The translations under genes and the position numbers were made by a program. DNA of 64,000 nucleotides from VBOC01 sp964512655 (GTDB taxonomy: Bacteria > Bacteroidota > Ignavibacteria > UBA10030 > SZUA-254), in NCBI GenBank assembly GCA_964512655.1, contig CAZEJT010000004.1, forward strand, positions 62,001 to 126,000, written 5' to 3'. The notes below the pieces were generated by a model. The model had not been told where the DNA came from. It was given only the letters and a program-made list of their open reading frames with translations, and made no database searches. How positions within the stretch are numbered: the first letter of the stretch is position 1; every line of letters begins with the position of its first letter. Shown here one piece after another: positions 53,006-61,467 of the stretch.

Positions 53006-53626
53006 CTATGCGGCGATGAGCATGCTGACATCCCCGGCCCCTTCCCGTACCAACACGGGTTGTTCTTCCGTCAAATCCAGAATCGTCGAAAGTTCGGTCA
53101 GGCTCTGCCCGCCGTCGATGATCAGGTCGACGCTCCCCTCAAATCGCTCCTTGATGATCTCCGGATCGCTGATGATCTCCCCCTTCTCATCGGCCACGCT
53201 TGCGCTGAGGATGGGATGGGTGAGTCCCTTCACCAGGGCGAGCGAAATGTTGTTCTTCGGCACCCTGATGCCGACTGTTTTCCTTTTTGACAGCAGGCTC
53301 TTCGGGAGCTGCTTCAATCTGCTCGCCGGCAGGATAAACGTATAGGGCCCCGGAATCAGCCTCTTCATCAGCCGGAACGCCGGATTTGAAACCCTGGCAT
53401 ATTCGCTGATGTCGCTCAGGTCGCAGCAGATAAAGCTGAACGGTTTGAGCGGATCCTGCCGTTTGATCTCGTAGATTCGCTCGATCGCGCGCGTATTGTA
53501 AATGCTGCACCCGATCCCGTACACGGTATCGGTGGGATAGATGATCACGCCGCCGTCGCGCAGCACGCCGACCGCGCGATCGATGTGCCTTCCTTGCGGA
53601 TTATCAGGATGGATGTTCACATACAT
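53006..53626 (-). CDS. Sua5/YciO/YrdC-family protein
   Basis: 206 residues with the YrdC-domain landmarks GGVIIYPTDTVYGIGCSIYN, RIYEIKRQDPLKPFSFICCDLSDISEY, LIPGPYTFILPA and GIRVPKNNI. Both L-threonylcarbamoyladenylate synthases (tRNA t6A step) and the YciO side-branch share this fold; the DPLKPFSF segment fits YciO. tRNA modification is plausible but unproven. A strong AGGAGG lies before ATG 53626. The small ORF at 53617-53790 overlaps its start by 10 bp. Confidence 0.9.
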   Translation of the reverse strand: MYVNIHPDNPQGRHIDRAVGVLRDGGVIIYPTDTVYGIGCSIYNTRAIERIYEIKRQDPLKPFSFICCDLSDISEYARVSNPAFRLMKRLIPGPYTFILPASRLKQLPKSLLSKRKTVGIRVPKNNISLALVKGLTHPILSASVADEKGEIISDPEIIKERFEGSVDLIIDGGQSLTELSTILDLTEEQPVLVREGAGDVSMLIAA

Positions 53627-53790
53627 AGAATCCTCCTTGATGTATTGAATGATTCCCCCTGAAGAAAGGAGCGGACGTCCGTGTGAATGGATGCACCATG
53701 CTGCCGGAATGCGAGCAGCATCGTCTGTTGATCAGGGGGAGAAGAGAGGAGACAAACCAACGCCGCGAGAGAGATAAGCAGGAGTTCCAT
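53617..53790 (-). CDS. possible 57-aa leader or exported peptide
   Basis: ATG 53790 to TGA 53617 encodes MELLLISLAALVCLLSSPPD followed by a polar tail (FRQHGASIHTDVRSF). GAGGAT lies 5 nt before ATG. The hydrophobic N-terminus could be a signal or membrane segment. The stop overlaps the start of the YciO-like gene, which might couple their translation. Codon use is less clearly coding than in neighbours. It may be a leader ORF or chance. Confidence 0.3.
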   Translation of the reverse strand: MELLLISLAALVCLLSSPPDQQTMLLAFRQHGASIHTDVRSFLQGESFNTSRRILCM

Positions 53791-53873
53791 CGATGATCCT
53801 CAAACTATGCGGAAAGTGCAGAGTTTGCGCCCGATCGGGGTTCCATCCGCTCATTCATCAGAAGCAACCTAAC

Positions 53874-53942
53874 AAAAAAATACCAAAAGCACAATAGGGG
53901 CGGTCCGGCGGCCGCGCCCTTCGGGGCGCATTGTTCCGCCCC
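53874..53942 (-). terminator. intrinsic terminator after the T9SS gene
   Basis: On the minus strand GGGGCGG (53942-53936) and CCGCCCC (53903-53897) enclose a second hairpin GCGCCC-CGAA-GGGCGC; a run of seven U (53880-53874) follows about 15 nt later. It ends the transcript containing 53952-54563. Confidence 0.7.
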
Positions 53943-53951
53943 GTTTCCATA

Positions 53952-54563
53952 CTATCGCAGCAGTACCATCGCTTTTGTCTGAACGGCCGGTTCTCCTTGC
54001 GGTGAAGTGATATGGAGAGTGTAGTAATACACTCCGTCCGGAAATGCGGAGGCATCCCACGCGACCCGGTGATGACCGGCGGGCTGGCGTGATGAGGCGA
54101 GCACGGCCACTTCACGCCCCAGGAGGTCGAACACTCTCAGCGTGACCGTCGCCTGCCGCCTGAGAACATACTCGATGTTCGTGGAGGGATTGAAGGGGTT
54201 GGGATAATTCTGAAGAAGCGAGGACGCCAGGGGAAGTTCGCCCTCTCCCCCGACGCCGGCGGTAGAGAGTTGAACGATCGTTGAGACATAGAACACCGAG
54301 CAGCCTCCGCACCCGCTCTTGTATCCGAACACCTCCACGTGCATGTCGACATACTGGTTAAGGTCGATAGCGGTGGTCGGATCGGGCCTCAGAAACGTGA
54401 ATTCGTAACTGGAGTCGGGCTCGAGGTTGTAAAAATCGCACCGGTTGAGGCAGATGAGTTCCGGGGTAAGCCGGACGTACCCCCTCCGGTGCTCGATTCC
54501 CTCCGCGCTCCCGGCGAGGAGCAGAGAGAGGAGGAGCGTTATCCGAAGCGTTCTTCCTTCCAT
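53952..54563 (-). CDS. small T9SS cargo protein
   Basis: 203 residues with a signal peptide (to about residue 20). The short mature part has two Cys-containing stretches (LICLNRCDFYNL, YKSGCGGCSVFYV). The C-terminal ~90 residues are a type A sorting domain: LQNYPNPFNPSTNIEYVL, LLGREVAVL and FPDGVYYYTLHI. The mature module is unusually small (about 100 residues). It overlaps the 3' end of the sulfite-oxidase-fold gene by 25 bp and is followed by a strong terminator. Confidence 0.85.
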   Translation of the reverse strand: MEGRTLRITLLLSLLLAGSAEGIEHRRGYVRLTPELICLNRCDFYNLEPDSSYEFTFLRPDPTTAIDLNQYVDMHVEVFGYKSGCGGCSVFYVSTIVQLSTAGVGGEGELPLASSLLQNYPNPFNPSTNIEYVLRRQATVTLRVFDLLGREVAVLASSRQPAGHHRVAWDASAFPDGVYYYTLHITSPQGEPAVQTKAMVLLR

Positions 54564-55147
54564 GGATCAGCCGGCGTATTGTAGCCGTTCAATTCCCAGA
54601 AGCCGGGTTTATCGGCCGGCATGAATTCGAGCCCGTTCACCCACTTGGCGCCCTTCCACGCGTAGCGCCGCGGGGTGAAGACCCGCATGGGCCCGCCGTG
54701 TTTGACGGGGAGAGGCTCGCCGTTGAAGGTATGCGCGAAGATCACGTCTTCGTTCATCATAACCTCCATCGCATTATTCGTCGTGTACCCCCCATAGGCG
54801 TGCTGCATGACAAACCTGGCTGTGGGTTTCAGGCCGATCCGGTTCACCAGATCCTTGAAGAGGACCCCCGTCCAGTCGTCATCGAACCTGCTCCAGCGCG
54901 TGACGCAGTGGAAATCGGCCCTGATCGTCGTCTGCGGAAACTTCATGAAGTCTTCCCATGTCCAGACAATCGGCGCGTCGATCTCGCCCCAGACGCGGAA
55001 ACGCCAGACGCTCGTGTCGATCTCCGGTGTATCGCCGTAGGTAAGAACCGGGAATTTCGCTGTTGCGACCTGGCCCGGAGGCGTCTTTGGTTTTCCAAAC
55101 GAGTTTACGCCGGGAACAAATCGTTTCTTCGGATCAAACAGAGCCAT
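54539..55147 (-). CDS. cytoplasmic sulfite-oxidase-fold molybdoenzyme
   Basis: 202 residues, the molybdopterin-binding SUOX/MsrP fold without a signal peptide. The Moco-ligating Cys is in ADFHCVTRWSRFDDDW; the WEDFMKFP, GGYTTNNAMEVMMNEDVIFAHTFNGEPLP and GAKWVNGLEF segments are characteristic. The substrate (sulfite, sulfoxide or other) is unknown. Just downstream of the MoaC-MogA fusion on the same strand, so cofactor and enzyme are probably made together. Overlaps the T9SS gene by 25 bp. Confidence 0.9.
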   Translation of the reverse strand: MALFDPKKRFVPGVNSFGKPKTPPGQVATAKFPVLTYGDTPEIDTSVWRFRVWGEIDAPIVWTWEDFMKFPQTTIRADFHCVTRWSRFDDDWTGVLFKDLVNRIGLKPTARFVMQHAYGGYTTNNAMEVMMNEDVIFAHTFNGEPLPVKHGGPMRVFTPRRYAWKGAKWVNGLEFMPADKPGFWELNGYNTPADPWKEERFG

Positions 55148-55159
55148 CCCTTTTAGCCC

Positions 55160-56065
55160 CTAATGCCCCTCTCCCCGCATCATCCTGAATACATGGAGCA
55201 GCCCCGGAAAGAGAGCATTGATTCCGTCCTCGGCTCCGCCTCTTGAACCGGGGAGATTCACGATGACAGTCCTGCCGCAAATGCCGGCGACTCCGCGGGA
55301 GAGCATGGCGGTCGGGATCCTGTCGCCCCCGTAGTTCCTGAGGGCTTCTTCGATTCCTTCGAGCCGGCGCTCGATGACGGAGAGCGTCGCTTCGGGAGTC
55401 ACATCGCGCGGCCCCGCGCCGGTTCCGCCTGTCGTCATAACCAGATCGACTCCCCTGTCGTCCGACAGATCCTTCAGTTCTTTCGCTATCTGCGGGCAGT
55501 CGTCGGGAAGAATCTTCAGGACTGACACGTTGAATCCGATTCCCCGGAGTTTTTCGACAAGAAGCTTGCCTGAAAGGTCCTCTTTCTCGCCCCTGCTCAC
55601 GGAATCGCTCAGAACGAGCACCGCTGCCGTCAGTCCTTTTGCAGAATCGCGGCTTCCGGACTTTCCTCCCCTCTTTTCGAGGAGACGGACCGACTGGATT
55701 TCCATTCGATCGTCGATGATTTTCAACATATCATAGAGGGTGAGCGCGGACGTTGAGGCTGCGACGAGCGCCTCCATCTCGACGCCCGTCTTCCAGATCG
55801 CCTTCACTTCGGCGTTGATGACGATCCGCGCATCCTCCAGCCCGATCGTGACGGCGACATGGTCCAGCGGAACCTGATGGCAGTAGGGGATCAGCGCGCT
55901 CGTGTTCTTCGCCGCCTGTATTCCCGCCACGCGTGCGACTCCGAGAGGGTCTGCTTTCGGCACATTGCCGGTTCGAACCGCCTCGAGCGTTTCCCTGGAG
56001 ACGGAGAGAATAGCCGTAGCGTGTGCAGTGCGTAAACTGGACTGCTTATTCGAAACGTCTCTCAT
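55160..56065 (-). CDS. MoaC-MogA/MoaB fusion protein
   Basis: 301 residues. The N-terminal half (to ~150) is cyclic pyranopterin monophosphate synthase: IPYCHQVPLDHVAV (catalytic His), KTGVEMEALVAASTSALTLYDMLK. The C-terminal half (~150-300) is a molybdopterin adenylyltransferase-type domain: LVLSDSVSRGEKEDLSGKLL, VMTTGGTGAGPRDVTPEAT and VNLPGSRGGAEDGINALFPGLLH. It thus makes precursor cPMP from the MoaA product and activates molybdopterin with ATP. Such fusions are known. A palindrome-rich 130-bp spacer precedes it. Confidence 0.94.
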   Translation of the reverse strand: MRDVSNKQSSLRTAHATAILSVSRETLEAVRTGNVPKADPLGVARVAGIQAAKNTSALIPYCHQVPLDHVAVTIGLEDARIVINAEVKAIWKTGVEMEALVAASTSALTLYDMLKIIDDRMEIQSVRLLEKRGGKSGSRDSAKGLTAAVLVLSDSVSRGEKEDLSGKLLVEKLRGIGFNVSVLKILPDDCPQIAKELKDLSDDRGVDLVMTTGGTGAGPRDVTPEATLSVIERRLEGIEEALRNYGGDRIPTAMLSRGVAGICGRTVIVNLPGSRGGAEDGINALFPGLLHVFRMMRGEGH

Positions 56066-56111
56066 GCCCTGAATTGATAAGGTGCTCTCCTTTTTGCTCC
56101 CTTTACAAAGG

Positions 56112-56129
56112 CGCCGGCTTTAGCCGGCG
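56112..56129. repeat. dispersed palindrome, copy 5
   Basis: CGCCGGCT-TT-AGCCGGCG lies in the spacer between moaA and the moaC-mogA fusion, far from copies 1-4. Confidence 0.75.
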
Positions 56130-56151
56130 CGAGTATGTCGCGCCGGAACGA

Positions 56152-56171
56152 GCGCACCCTGAAGGGTGCGC
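56152..56171. repeat. second palindrome in the moaA/moaC spacer
   Basis: GCGCACCCT-GA-AGGGTGCGC, a 9-bp perfect inverted repeat with a 2-nt loop, 22 bp from copy 5. Same geometry, different stem. Confidence 0.65.
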
Positions 56172-56196
56172 CTACCGGGTGTGCGCAGGAATATAA

Positions 56197-57201
56197 TCAC
56201 CCCCCGATCTGGCTCATCGTCCGCTCGGGCCTCACGAATCCCGGGCGGTTGATGAGATGCCCTTCCTCTTTCATCCAGACCGCGCGAATGATGACCTCCC
56301 TGAGCTCGTCATCTGTCGAGCCGTTGCGCATCATCGTTTTCAGATCGCTCTCGTGAAGCGAGAAGAGGCACGTGCGGAGCTTTCCATCGGAGGTAAGACG
56401 AACCCTGTTGCAGCTCGAACAGAACGGCTCCGAGACGGAGCTGATAAAACCGATCTCTCCCGCTCCGTCCTCAAACCGGTAGCGGTCGGCCGGATGGATG
56501 CCGTGGTACTCGACAGGCACCAGCCTGTGCCCTGTCGCATTGATCCGTTCGATGATCTCCCTCGAAGGAACCACCTTCTCAATCGACCACCCGTCGTCCG
56601 CGCCGATCGGCATGAATTCTATGAAGCGGACATGAAACGGCCTCGCCCTGGCGAGCAAAGCGAAGTTCTCGATCTCATCGTCATTCACTCCCCGGATCAT
56701 CACGGTGTTGATCTTGATCGGACGGAGAGGGAGTTGTTCAACGATATCGAGGGCGGACCATACTTTATCGAAGTAGTCGCGGCGGACCATCGCGGCGAAC
56801 TTGTCCCTCCTCATCGAATCGAGGCTGACCGTGACTCTGGAGAGACCGGCTTTCAGCAGGGCCACCGCCTGCTCGGCAAGGAAAAAGCCGTTGGTCGTAA
56901 GGGCGATATCTTCGATTCCCGGAATGCGGGCGATCTTTTCGACGAGAAGATGGAGCTCCCTTCTCATCAGGGGCTCGCCGCCCGTGAGCCGAATCTTTTT
57001 TACGCCCAGGCCTGCGAAGACGCGAGTGAGCCTCGAGATCTCCTCGAATGTCAGCAGTTCCTTCCGGTCGAGCCATACCATTCCCTCTTCAGGCATACAG
57101 TAGCTGCACCGGAAGTTGCACCGGTCCGTTACCGAGATGCGCAGATTATTGACCGTGCGGCCGAATGTATCGCGGAGTATGTGCTGTATTGATTGATTCA
57201 C
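56197..57201 (-). CDS. moaA: GTP 3',8-cyclase
   Basis: 334 residues, the first Moco enzyme. Radical-SAM Cys28, Cys32 and Cys35 (CNFRCSYCMPEEG); second cluster CSSCNRVRLTSDGKLRTC; C-terminal Gly-Gly (MSQIGG). GTG start with no clear SD, but a good promoter lies upstream. Divergence: none; it is complete. Cooperates with the MoaC half of the downstream fusion. Confidence 0.96.
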   Translation of the reverse strand: MNQSIQHILRDTFGRTVNNLRISVTDRCNFRCSYCMPEEGMVWLDRKELLTFEEISRLTRVFAGLGVKKIRLTGGEPLMRRELHLLVEKIARIPGIEDIALTTNGFFLAEQAVALLKAGLSRVTVSLDSMRRDKFAAMVRRDYFDKVWSALDIVEQLPLRPIKINTVMIRGVNDDEIENFALLARARPFHVRFIEFMPIGADDGWSIEKVVPSREIIERINATGHRLVPVEYHGIHPADRYRFEDGAGEIGFISSVSEPFCSSCNRVRLTSDGKLRTCLFSLHESDLKTMMRNGSTDDELREVIIRAVWMKEEGHLINRPGFVRPERTMSQIGG

Positions 57202-57227
57202 GCGGTTCGCGGGGGGCTGTACTGACT

Positions 57228-57257
57228 AATGTACGAACAATGGAGGGAATTAGTCAA
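57228..57257 (-). promoter_or_regulatory. sigma-70-like promoter for moaA
   Basis: TTGACT (57257-57252) and TACATT (57233-57228) on the minus strand, 18 bp apart, about 20 nt before the predicted transcription start and 27 nt before GTG 57201. The -35 box is just beyond the CDF stop. Confidence 0.5.
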
Positions 57258-57268
57258 TTGCCACTCGG

Positions 57269-58177
57269 CTACAAATTCAAAAGATCCGACGGCTCAATAT
57301 GCACCAGCACCTCGGCTACCGCCGAGTTCGATGCTTTGATCGCATCCCTCACCCGGCTTGCGATGTCGTGACCCTGGCGGACGGGGATTCCTCCGTCGAC
57401 GGTGACGTGGAGATCGACATAGTACGCGAAGCCCATCTTCCGGATGAAACACTTCTCGAGGGCCACCACTCCCGGAACGCCATTCGCCGCCTTCCGGACC
57501 GCTATCTCTATTTCGGCAGGGGGCGCGGCGTCCATCAACTCGTTCGCCGCCGGCCGGAGAATCCGGTAGGCGTTGAAGAGGATGATCGCCGACGCAAAGA
57601 GAGCCGCCCAGTCGTCGGCGCTCGCGTAACCCGGCCCGCCGATGATCGCGATGGATATGCCGGCGAACGCCGCGGCCGAAGTAATCGCATCGCTCCGGTG
57701 GTGCCATGCGTCGCTCTTCACGGCAGTGCTGGCGATGTCCTCTCCCACCCTGAAGACGAAACGGTAGAGCGACTCCTTGACGGCGACCACGACGACGAGG
57801 ACGATCAGGGTATAGGGCGCCGGGGTGTGATGGGGCATGAGGATCCCGCGGATACTCTGAACCGCGATCGTGAGGGCCGCGCCTATGAGCGTGAGAGAAA
57901 CCAGGACCGCTGCCATCGGCTCCGCTTTTCCGTGGCCGTACGGATGATCCGCATCCGGAGGCACTGTGGATATCTTGAGGCTGATCCAGATAATCAGGGA
58001 GCTGGCAATGTCGGTGGCCGATTCCACCGCATCGGCTATCAGGGCGTAGGAGTTTCCCAGAATGCCGGCTGCTCCTTTGATCACTACGAGGAGGATGTTG
58101 ACCGATATCCCTATCAATGTCGATCGCAGACCCCGCTCCGCGGGGTGGATCTGGCTGATATGAATGGACTCCGCCAT
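57269..58177 (-). CDS. cation diffusion facilitator family metal exporter
   Basis: 302 residues, six transmembrane segments, then a C-terminal cytoplasmic domain (AEIEIAVRKAANGVPGVVALEKCFIRKMGFAYYVDLHVTVDGGIPVRQGHDIASRVRDAI). The transport site is DAVESATD in helix 2 and SDAWHHRSDAITS in helix 5; the first site reads D...D rather than H...D, compatible with Fe/Zn/Mn exporters of the YiiP type. The metal cannot be specified. Own promoter at 58192-58220. Confidence 0.92.
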   Translation of the reverse strand: MAESIHISQIHPAERGLRSTLIGISVNILLVVIKGAAGILGNSYALIADAVESATDIASSLIIWISLKISTVPPDADHPYGHGKAEPMAAVLVSLTLIGAALTIAVQSIRGILMPHHTPAPYTLIVLVVVVAVKESLYRFVFRVGEDIASTAVKSDAWHHRSDAITSAAAFAGISIAIIGGPGYASADDWAALFASAIILFNAYRILRPAANELMDAAPPAEIEIAVRKAANGVPGVVALEKCFIRKMGFAYYVDLHVTVDGGIPVRQGHDIASRVRDAIKASNSAVAEVLVHIEPSDLLNL

Positions 58178-58191
58178 CGGTTATTCGTGTG

Positions 58192-58220
58192 AATATAGGT
58201 CTAATGCCTCCGGTTTGCAA
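58192..58220 (-). promoter_or_regulatory. sigma-70-like promoter for the CDF transporter gene
   Basis: TTGCAA (58220-58215) and TATATT (58197-58192) on the minus strand with a 17-bp spacer, about 15 nt before ATG 58177. Confidence 0.55.
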
Positions 58221-58300
58221 CAAAACAGCGGCATCCGACGTAGGAGTATAGCGGGTCCCGGAACTGAATCCACCACCACACCTACCGCTATCCGATCATC

Positions 58301-60544
58301 ATGCCTATTCGGAGACTGATTGCAATCTCGCTATTCGTTGCCAGCCTTAAGGGAGGATTTGCTTTCGCCGGTGATACCGCCGACAGCATCAAGCCCGACA
58401 TTCGCGCTTCGAGAATCGCGGGCGACATCAACTTGTCTGGAAGACTCGACGACCCTGCCTGGAGCGCCGCACAGCCGATTGAGATCAACTACGAAGTCAC
58501 GCCGGGCGACAACACTCCGGCCCCTCAGAAAACCACGGTCAAGATCCTCTATAATTCGACCACGGTCTACTTCGGGTACGACTGCAAGGATACGCGCCCC
58601 CAGGAGATCCGCGCGCACATAACCGATCGCGACAAGATGTACGACGACGACTGGATGCTTCTCATCCTCGACACCTACGGCGACTACCAGCGATCGTATG
58701 AATTTGTCGTGAACCCCTACGGGATACAGGGAGATCTTCTGCGGACGGGAAGCAACGAGGACGAAAGTTTCGACGCGGTGTGGGCTTCGGCCGGGGCCAT
58801 CAACGAATCGGGATGGACCGCAGAGATGGCCATTCCTCTCAAGAGCATCCGGTTTCCCTCGAAGCCGGATCAGCGATGGGTTGCGGATTTCATCAGGAAC
58901 TACCCGAGAGCAAGCCGGGTCCAGATCTCCTGGGTGAAAGTCGACAGGGACAACCCCTGCCTCCAATGCCAGGGGGGGACCATCGAGGGCATCAGGGATG
59001 TGGCAACGTCAGCCGCGCTCGATTTGCTGCCCTATGTCGTGGGCCAGCAACAGGGATCTGTCGGCGATAACTCGGATCCCAAATCGCCCTTCGTGAACGG
59101 AGAGGTGACGGGCCGCGTGGGCGGCGCGTTCCGCTACGCGCCGGCGCCCGATTTTGCGCTCGAAGGAACGGTGAATCCCGACTTCAGCCAGGTGGAATCG
59201 GACGCGGCGCAGATCAGCGTGAACTCAAACTTTGCGCTCTTCTATCCGGAGAAGCGGCCGTTCTTCCTTCTGGGGGCGGATGCGTTTCAGAATTGGACTC
59301 AAACGTACTACTCCCGCACTATCAATAATCCTTCCGCCGCCGGGCGCGTGATCGGGAAATCCGGCTCCCTCTCCTACGCGTATCTCGCCGCCGCAGACCG
59401 CAACACGCCGTTCATAGTTCCCGGTGAGGAGACAAGCGATTTCATCGCGACAGATCTGAAATCTTTCTCAAACATCATCCGGGCCCGCTACGACCTTGGG
59501 GACGAGACGTACGTCGGAGGGATGATCACGACGCGAACCGCGGGCGATGCGCATAATTATCTTGGCGGGTTCGACTGGAACTACAAGTTCTGGGGCAATA
59601 ATTACTTCGTGGGAGAAGCGTTCTACGCCGACACGAAGGAAGTGAATGATTTGACGCTCTTTTCCGACGCCAGATCGTTCGGCAGCACCGGTCACGATGC
59701 GGCCTTCAACGGAGAACAGTTCGGCGGACCGGCTTACCGCGTCAGCCTTCAGCACAACGCGCGCGACTATTCGTTCAATCTGCAGGCCTTTGACCGCTCG
59801 CCACTGTTCCAGGCGCAGGACGGCTTCGTGCCCGCAATCGACACCCGGACAATTATCCTGAATCAGAATTACGGGTGGTATCCCACGGGCGCAGTCGTCG
59901 ACCACTGGTCACTCGGCCTGAACTCCGCCCTTCACTACAATTACGACGGGATCCGAAAGGAGAAGTGGGCCCTGCCCAGCGCATTCGTCCAGCTGAAGGG
60001 ACAGACCAACATCAACATTCTTTGGTTCGCGGTGAACGACGAGTTATACAAGGGCGTGCAATTCGACAATATCAACCGGACGGAGATCTCGGTGAACACA
60101 CGTCCATCGAGTCTCCTTTCCCTCTCCGTCGACGTAACCGCCGGCAGGTTCATCAAACGCGGCGGCACCCCGGACCTGGGCCGGGGGCATTCGATCTTCA
60201 CCTCCGCAACGATCAAACCGACCCCCCAGCTCGAGCTGGATCTATCGTACTCTCGCGCCCGTCTGTTGAGCATTTATACGGACGAACTGTTCTATGACGG
60301 ATACATTCTCAGGAGCACAGGGATCTTCCAGTTTACGCGGGAGCTGTTTCTGAGGGTCATCGGCCAGTACGATGAGTTCAGCCGGGAAATCAGCGTGTAC
60401 CCGCTCGTGAGCTACAAGTTGAGCGCTTACTCGATCTTCTACGCGGGTTCTACCTACACGCTGGACGATTTTGGGGATCCGTACGGGGTCCAGAAGACCG
60501 CAACTCAGTACTTCATCAAGCTGCAGTATCTGATCAGAGCGTAA
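58301..60544 (+). CDS. CBM9-like/DUF5916 outer-membrane protein
   Basis: 747 residues. Signal peptide to about residue 23. Residues ~30-220 form a CBM9-like beta-sandwich (ASRIAGDINLSGRLDDPAWSAAQ, TTVYFGYDCKD, DDWMLLILDTYGDYQRSYEFVVNPYGIQGD, WTAEMAIPLKSIRF). The rest is a DUF5916 barrel-like region starting at FALEGTVNPDFSQVESDAAQISVNSNFALFYPEKRPFFLLGAD. The common role of this architecture is unknown (carbohydrate or peptide contact at the outer membrane). It is the only plus-strand gene in the 54-64 kb region. Confidence 0.92.
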   Translation: MPIRRLIAISLFVASLKGGFAFAGDTADSIKPDIRASRIAGDINLSGRLDDPAWSAAQPIEINYEVTPGDNTPAPQKTTVKILYNSTTVYFGYDCKDTRPQEIRAHITDRDKMYDDDWMLLILDTYGDYQRSYEFVVNPYGIQGDLLRTGSNEDESFDAVWASAGAINESGWTAEMAIPLKSIRFPSKPDQRWVADFIRNYPRASRVQISWVKVDRDNPCLQCQGGTIEGIRDVATSAALDLLPYVVGQQQGSVGDNSDPKSPFVNGEVTGRVGGAFRYAPAPDFALEGTVNPDFSQVESDAAQISVNSNFALFYPEKRPFFLLGADAFQNWTQTYYSRTINNPSAAGRVIGKSGSLSYAYLAAADRNTPFIVPGEETSDFIATDLKSFSNIIRARYDLGDETYVGGMITTRTAGDAHNYLGGFDWNYKFWGNNYFVGEAFYADTKEVNDLTLFSDARSFGSTGHDAAFNGEQFGGPAYRVSLQHNARDYSFNLQAFDRSPLFQAQDGFVPAIDTRTIILNQNYGWYPTGAVVDHWSLGLNSALHYNYDGIRKEKWALPSAFVQLKGQTNINILWFAVNDELYKGVQFDNINRTEISVNTRPSSLLSLSVDVTAGRFIKRGGTPDLGRGHSIFTSATIKPTPQLELDLSYSRARLLSIYTDELFYDGYILRSTGIFQFTRELFLRVIGQYDEFSREISVYPLVSYKLSAYSIFYAGSTYTLDDFGDPYGVQKTATQYFIKLQYLIRA

Positions 60545-60578
60545 GGGGAGGCGGGATCTACTCCTGAACCGGGGGGGC

Positions 60579-61205
60579 CTACGCGGGCGTTTTTTTCCAG
60601 CCGGTGATGATCGAGACGAAATTGCTCCAGCCCGCGATCACGACCATCAGAATGTGCCCTCCGAAGAAAAGAACGAGGGCCGCCATGAAGATGAAGTGCC
60701 AGAGCCTCGCAGTATCGTACCCTCCAAAGAGCGACGTGACCGGGCTGAATTGCACCGGCCAGTAGATCGCCACTCCTGTTAAGACCGCGCCAAGAGCGAG
60801 AAGAGGAACAGTGGTATACGCTCCTTTCTGGAGCGCATTGTACTTTTTGACGGGGGGATGCTCCTTCCGGATGCGGAGGTAATACTGGATCATCGGGAAC
60901 ACTCCGGGGAAATCGGTTGCGCGGAATAGCGTCGTTCTCCTGCCGTGCCGGCTCGCGATGTTGTACACTACCCAGATGAGACCGTTGGCCGCGAAGAGCC
61001 ACATCCCGAAGAAATGCCACTGCCGGGCGCCGGCCAGCCATCCCCCCAGCGTCATCCACGCCGGAAACCTGATCGCCTCCCAGATGGGGGAAGCGTTGTA
61101 GATTCGCAGGCCGCTCAGGACCATGATTCCGAGCGCAATGAAGTTGAGCCAGTGGGTGAACCGGATGATGAAGGGATGCTGATACTCCCGCGCCGCCCCA
61201 TTCAT
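60579..61205 (-). CDS. cytochrome b561-like membrane subunit
   Basis: 208 residues with about four transmembrane helices. Candidate heme-ligating histidines occur in RFTHWLNF, QWHFFGMW and RLWHFIFMAALVLFFGGHILMV. The fold matches Ni-hydrogenase-type/thiosulfate-reductase-type di-heme cytochromes b. Encoded immediately after the zinc-site lipoprotein and the exported sulfite-oxidase-fold enzyme, with GGAGAT before ATG, so it probably exchanges electrons between that enzyme and the quinone pool, comparable in role to MsrQ for MsrP. Confidence 0.88.
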   Translation of the reverse strand: MNGAAREYQHPFIIRFTHWLNFIALGIMVLSGLRIYNASPIWEAIRFPAWMTLGGWLAGARQWHFFGMWLFAANGLIWVVYNIASRHGRRTTLFRATDFPGVFPMIQYYLRIRKEHPPVKKYNALQKGAYTTVPLLALGAVLTGVAIYWPVQFSPVTSLFGGYDTARLWHFIFMAALVLFFGGHILMVVIAGWSNFVSIITGWKKTPA

Positions 61206-61209
61206 GCGG

Positions 61210-61467
61210 TCATCTCCGCGAATCCGGGCGGCACCCCGGGCAGGGTTTGCAGTCGAGCGCCTGCGCTTCCTCGCGTGTCATCCACACCGCATGCGCCATC
61301 ATGACGCGGGGACAATCATCGCGGTGGTAACTCTTTGTCTTCTCGACGACGACGACCTTGTCGCTTGCCCCGCTGGCGCAGCCAGCGACGCCGAGGAAGA
61401 AGCATGTCACGAGAAGAAATACTTCCCTTGTGATGCGGTTCGAGTCAGAGCCCCGCGAACCAGTCAT
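61210..61467 (-). CDS. small lipoprotein with Cys/His metal-site motif
   Basis: 85 residues from ATG 61467, which lies inside the 3' end of the upstream gene (23-bp overlap; GGAAGA 9 nt before). The lipobox is FLGVAGC. The mature part has SYHRDDCPRV and a closing CKPCPGC, a pattern seen in Ada-like or nuclease-associated zinc modules (His-x4-Cys plus CxxCxxC). It could bind zinc or pass copper/heme; unproven. Sits between a molybdoenzyme and its putative cytochrome partner. Confidence 0.75.
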   Translation of the reverse strand: MTGSRGSDSNRITREVFLLVTCFFLGVAGCASGASDKVVVVEKTKSYHRDDCPRVMMAHAVWMTREEAQALDCKPCPGCRPDSRR

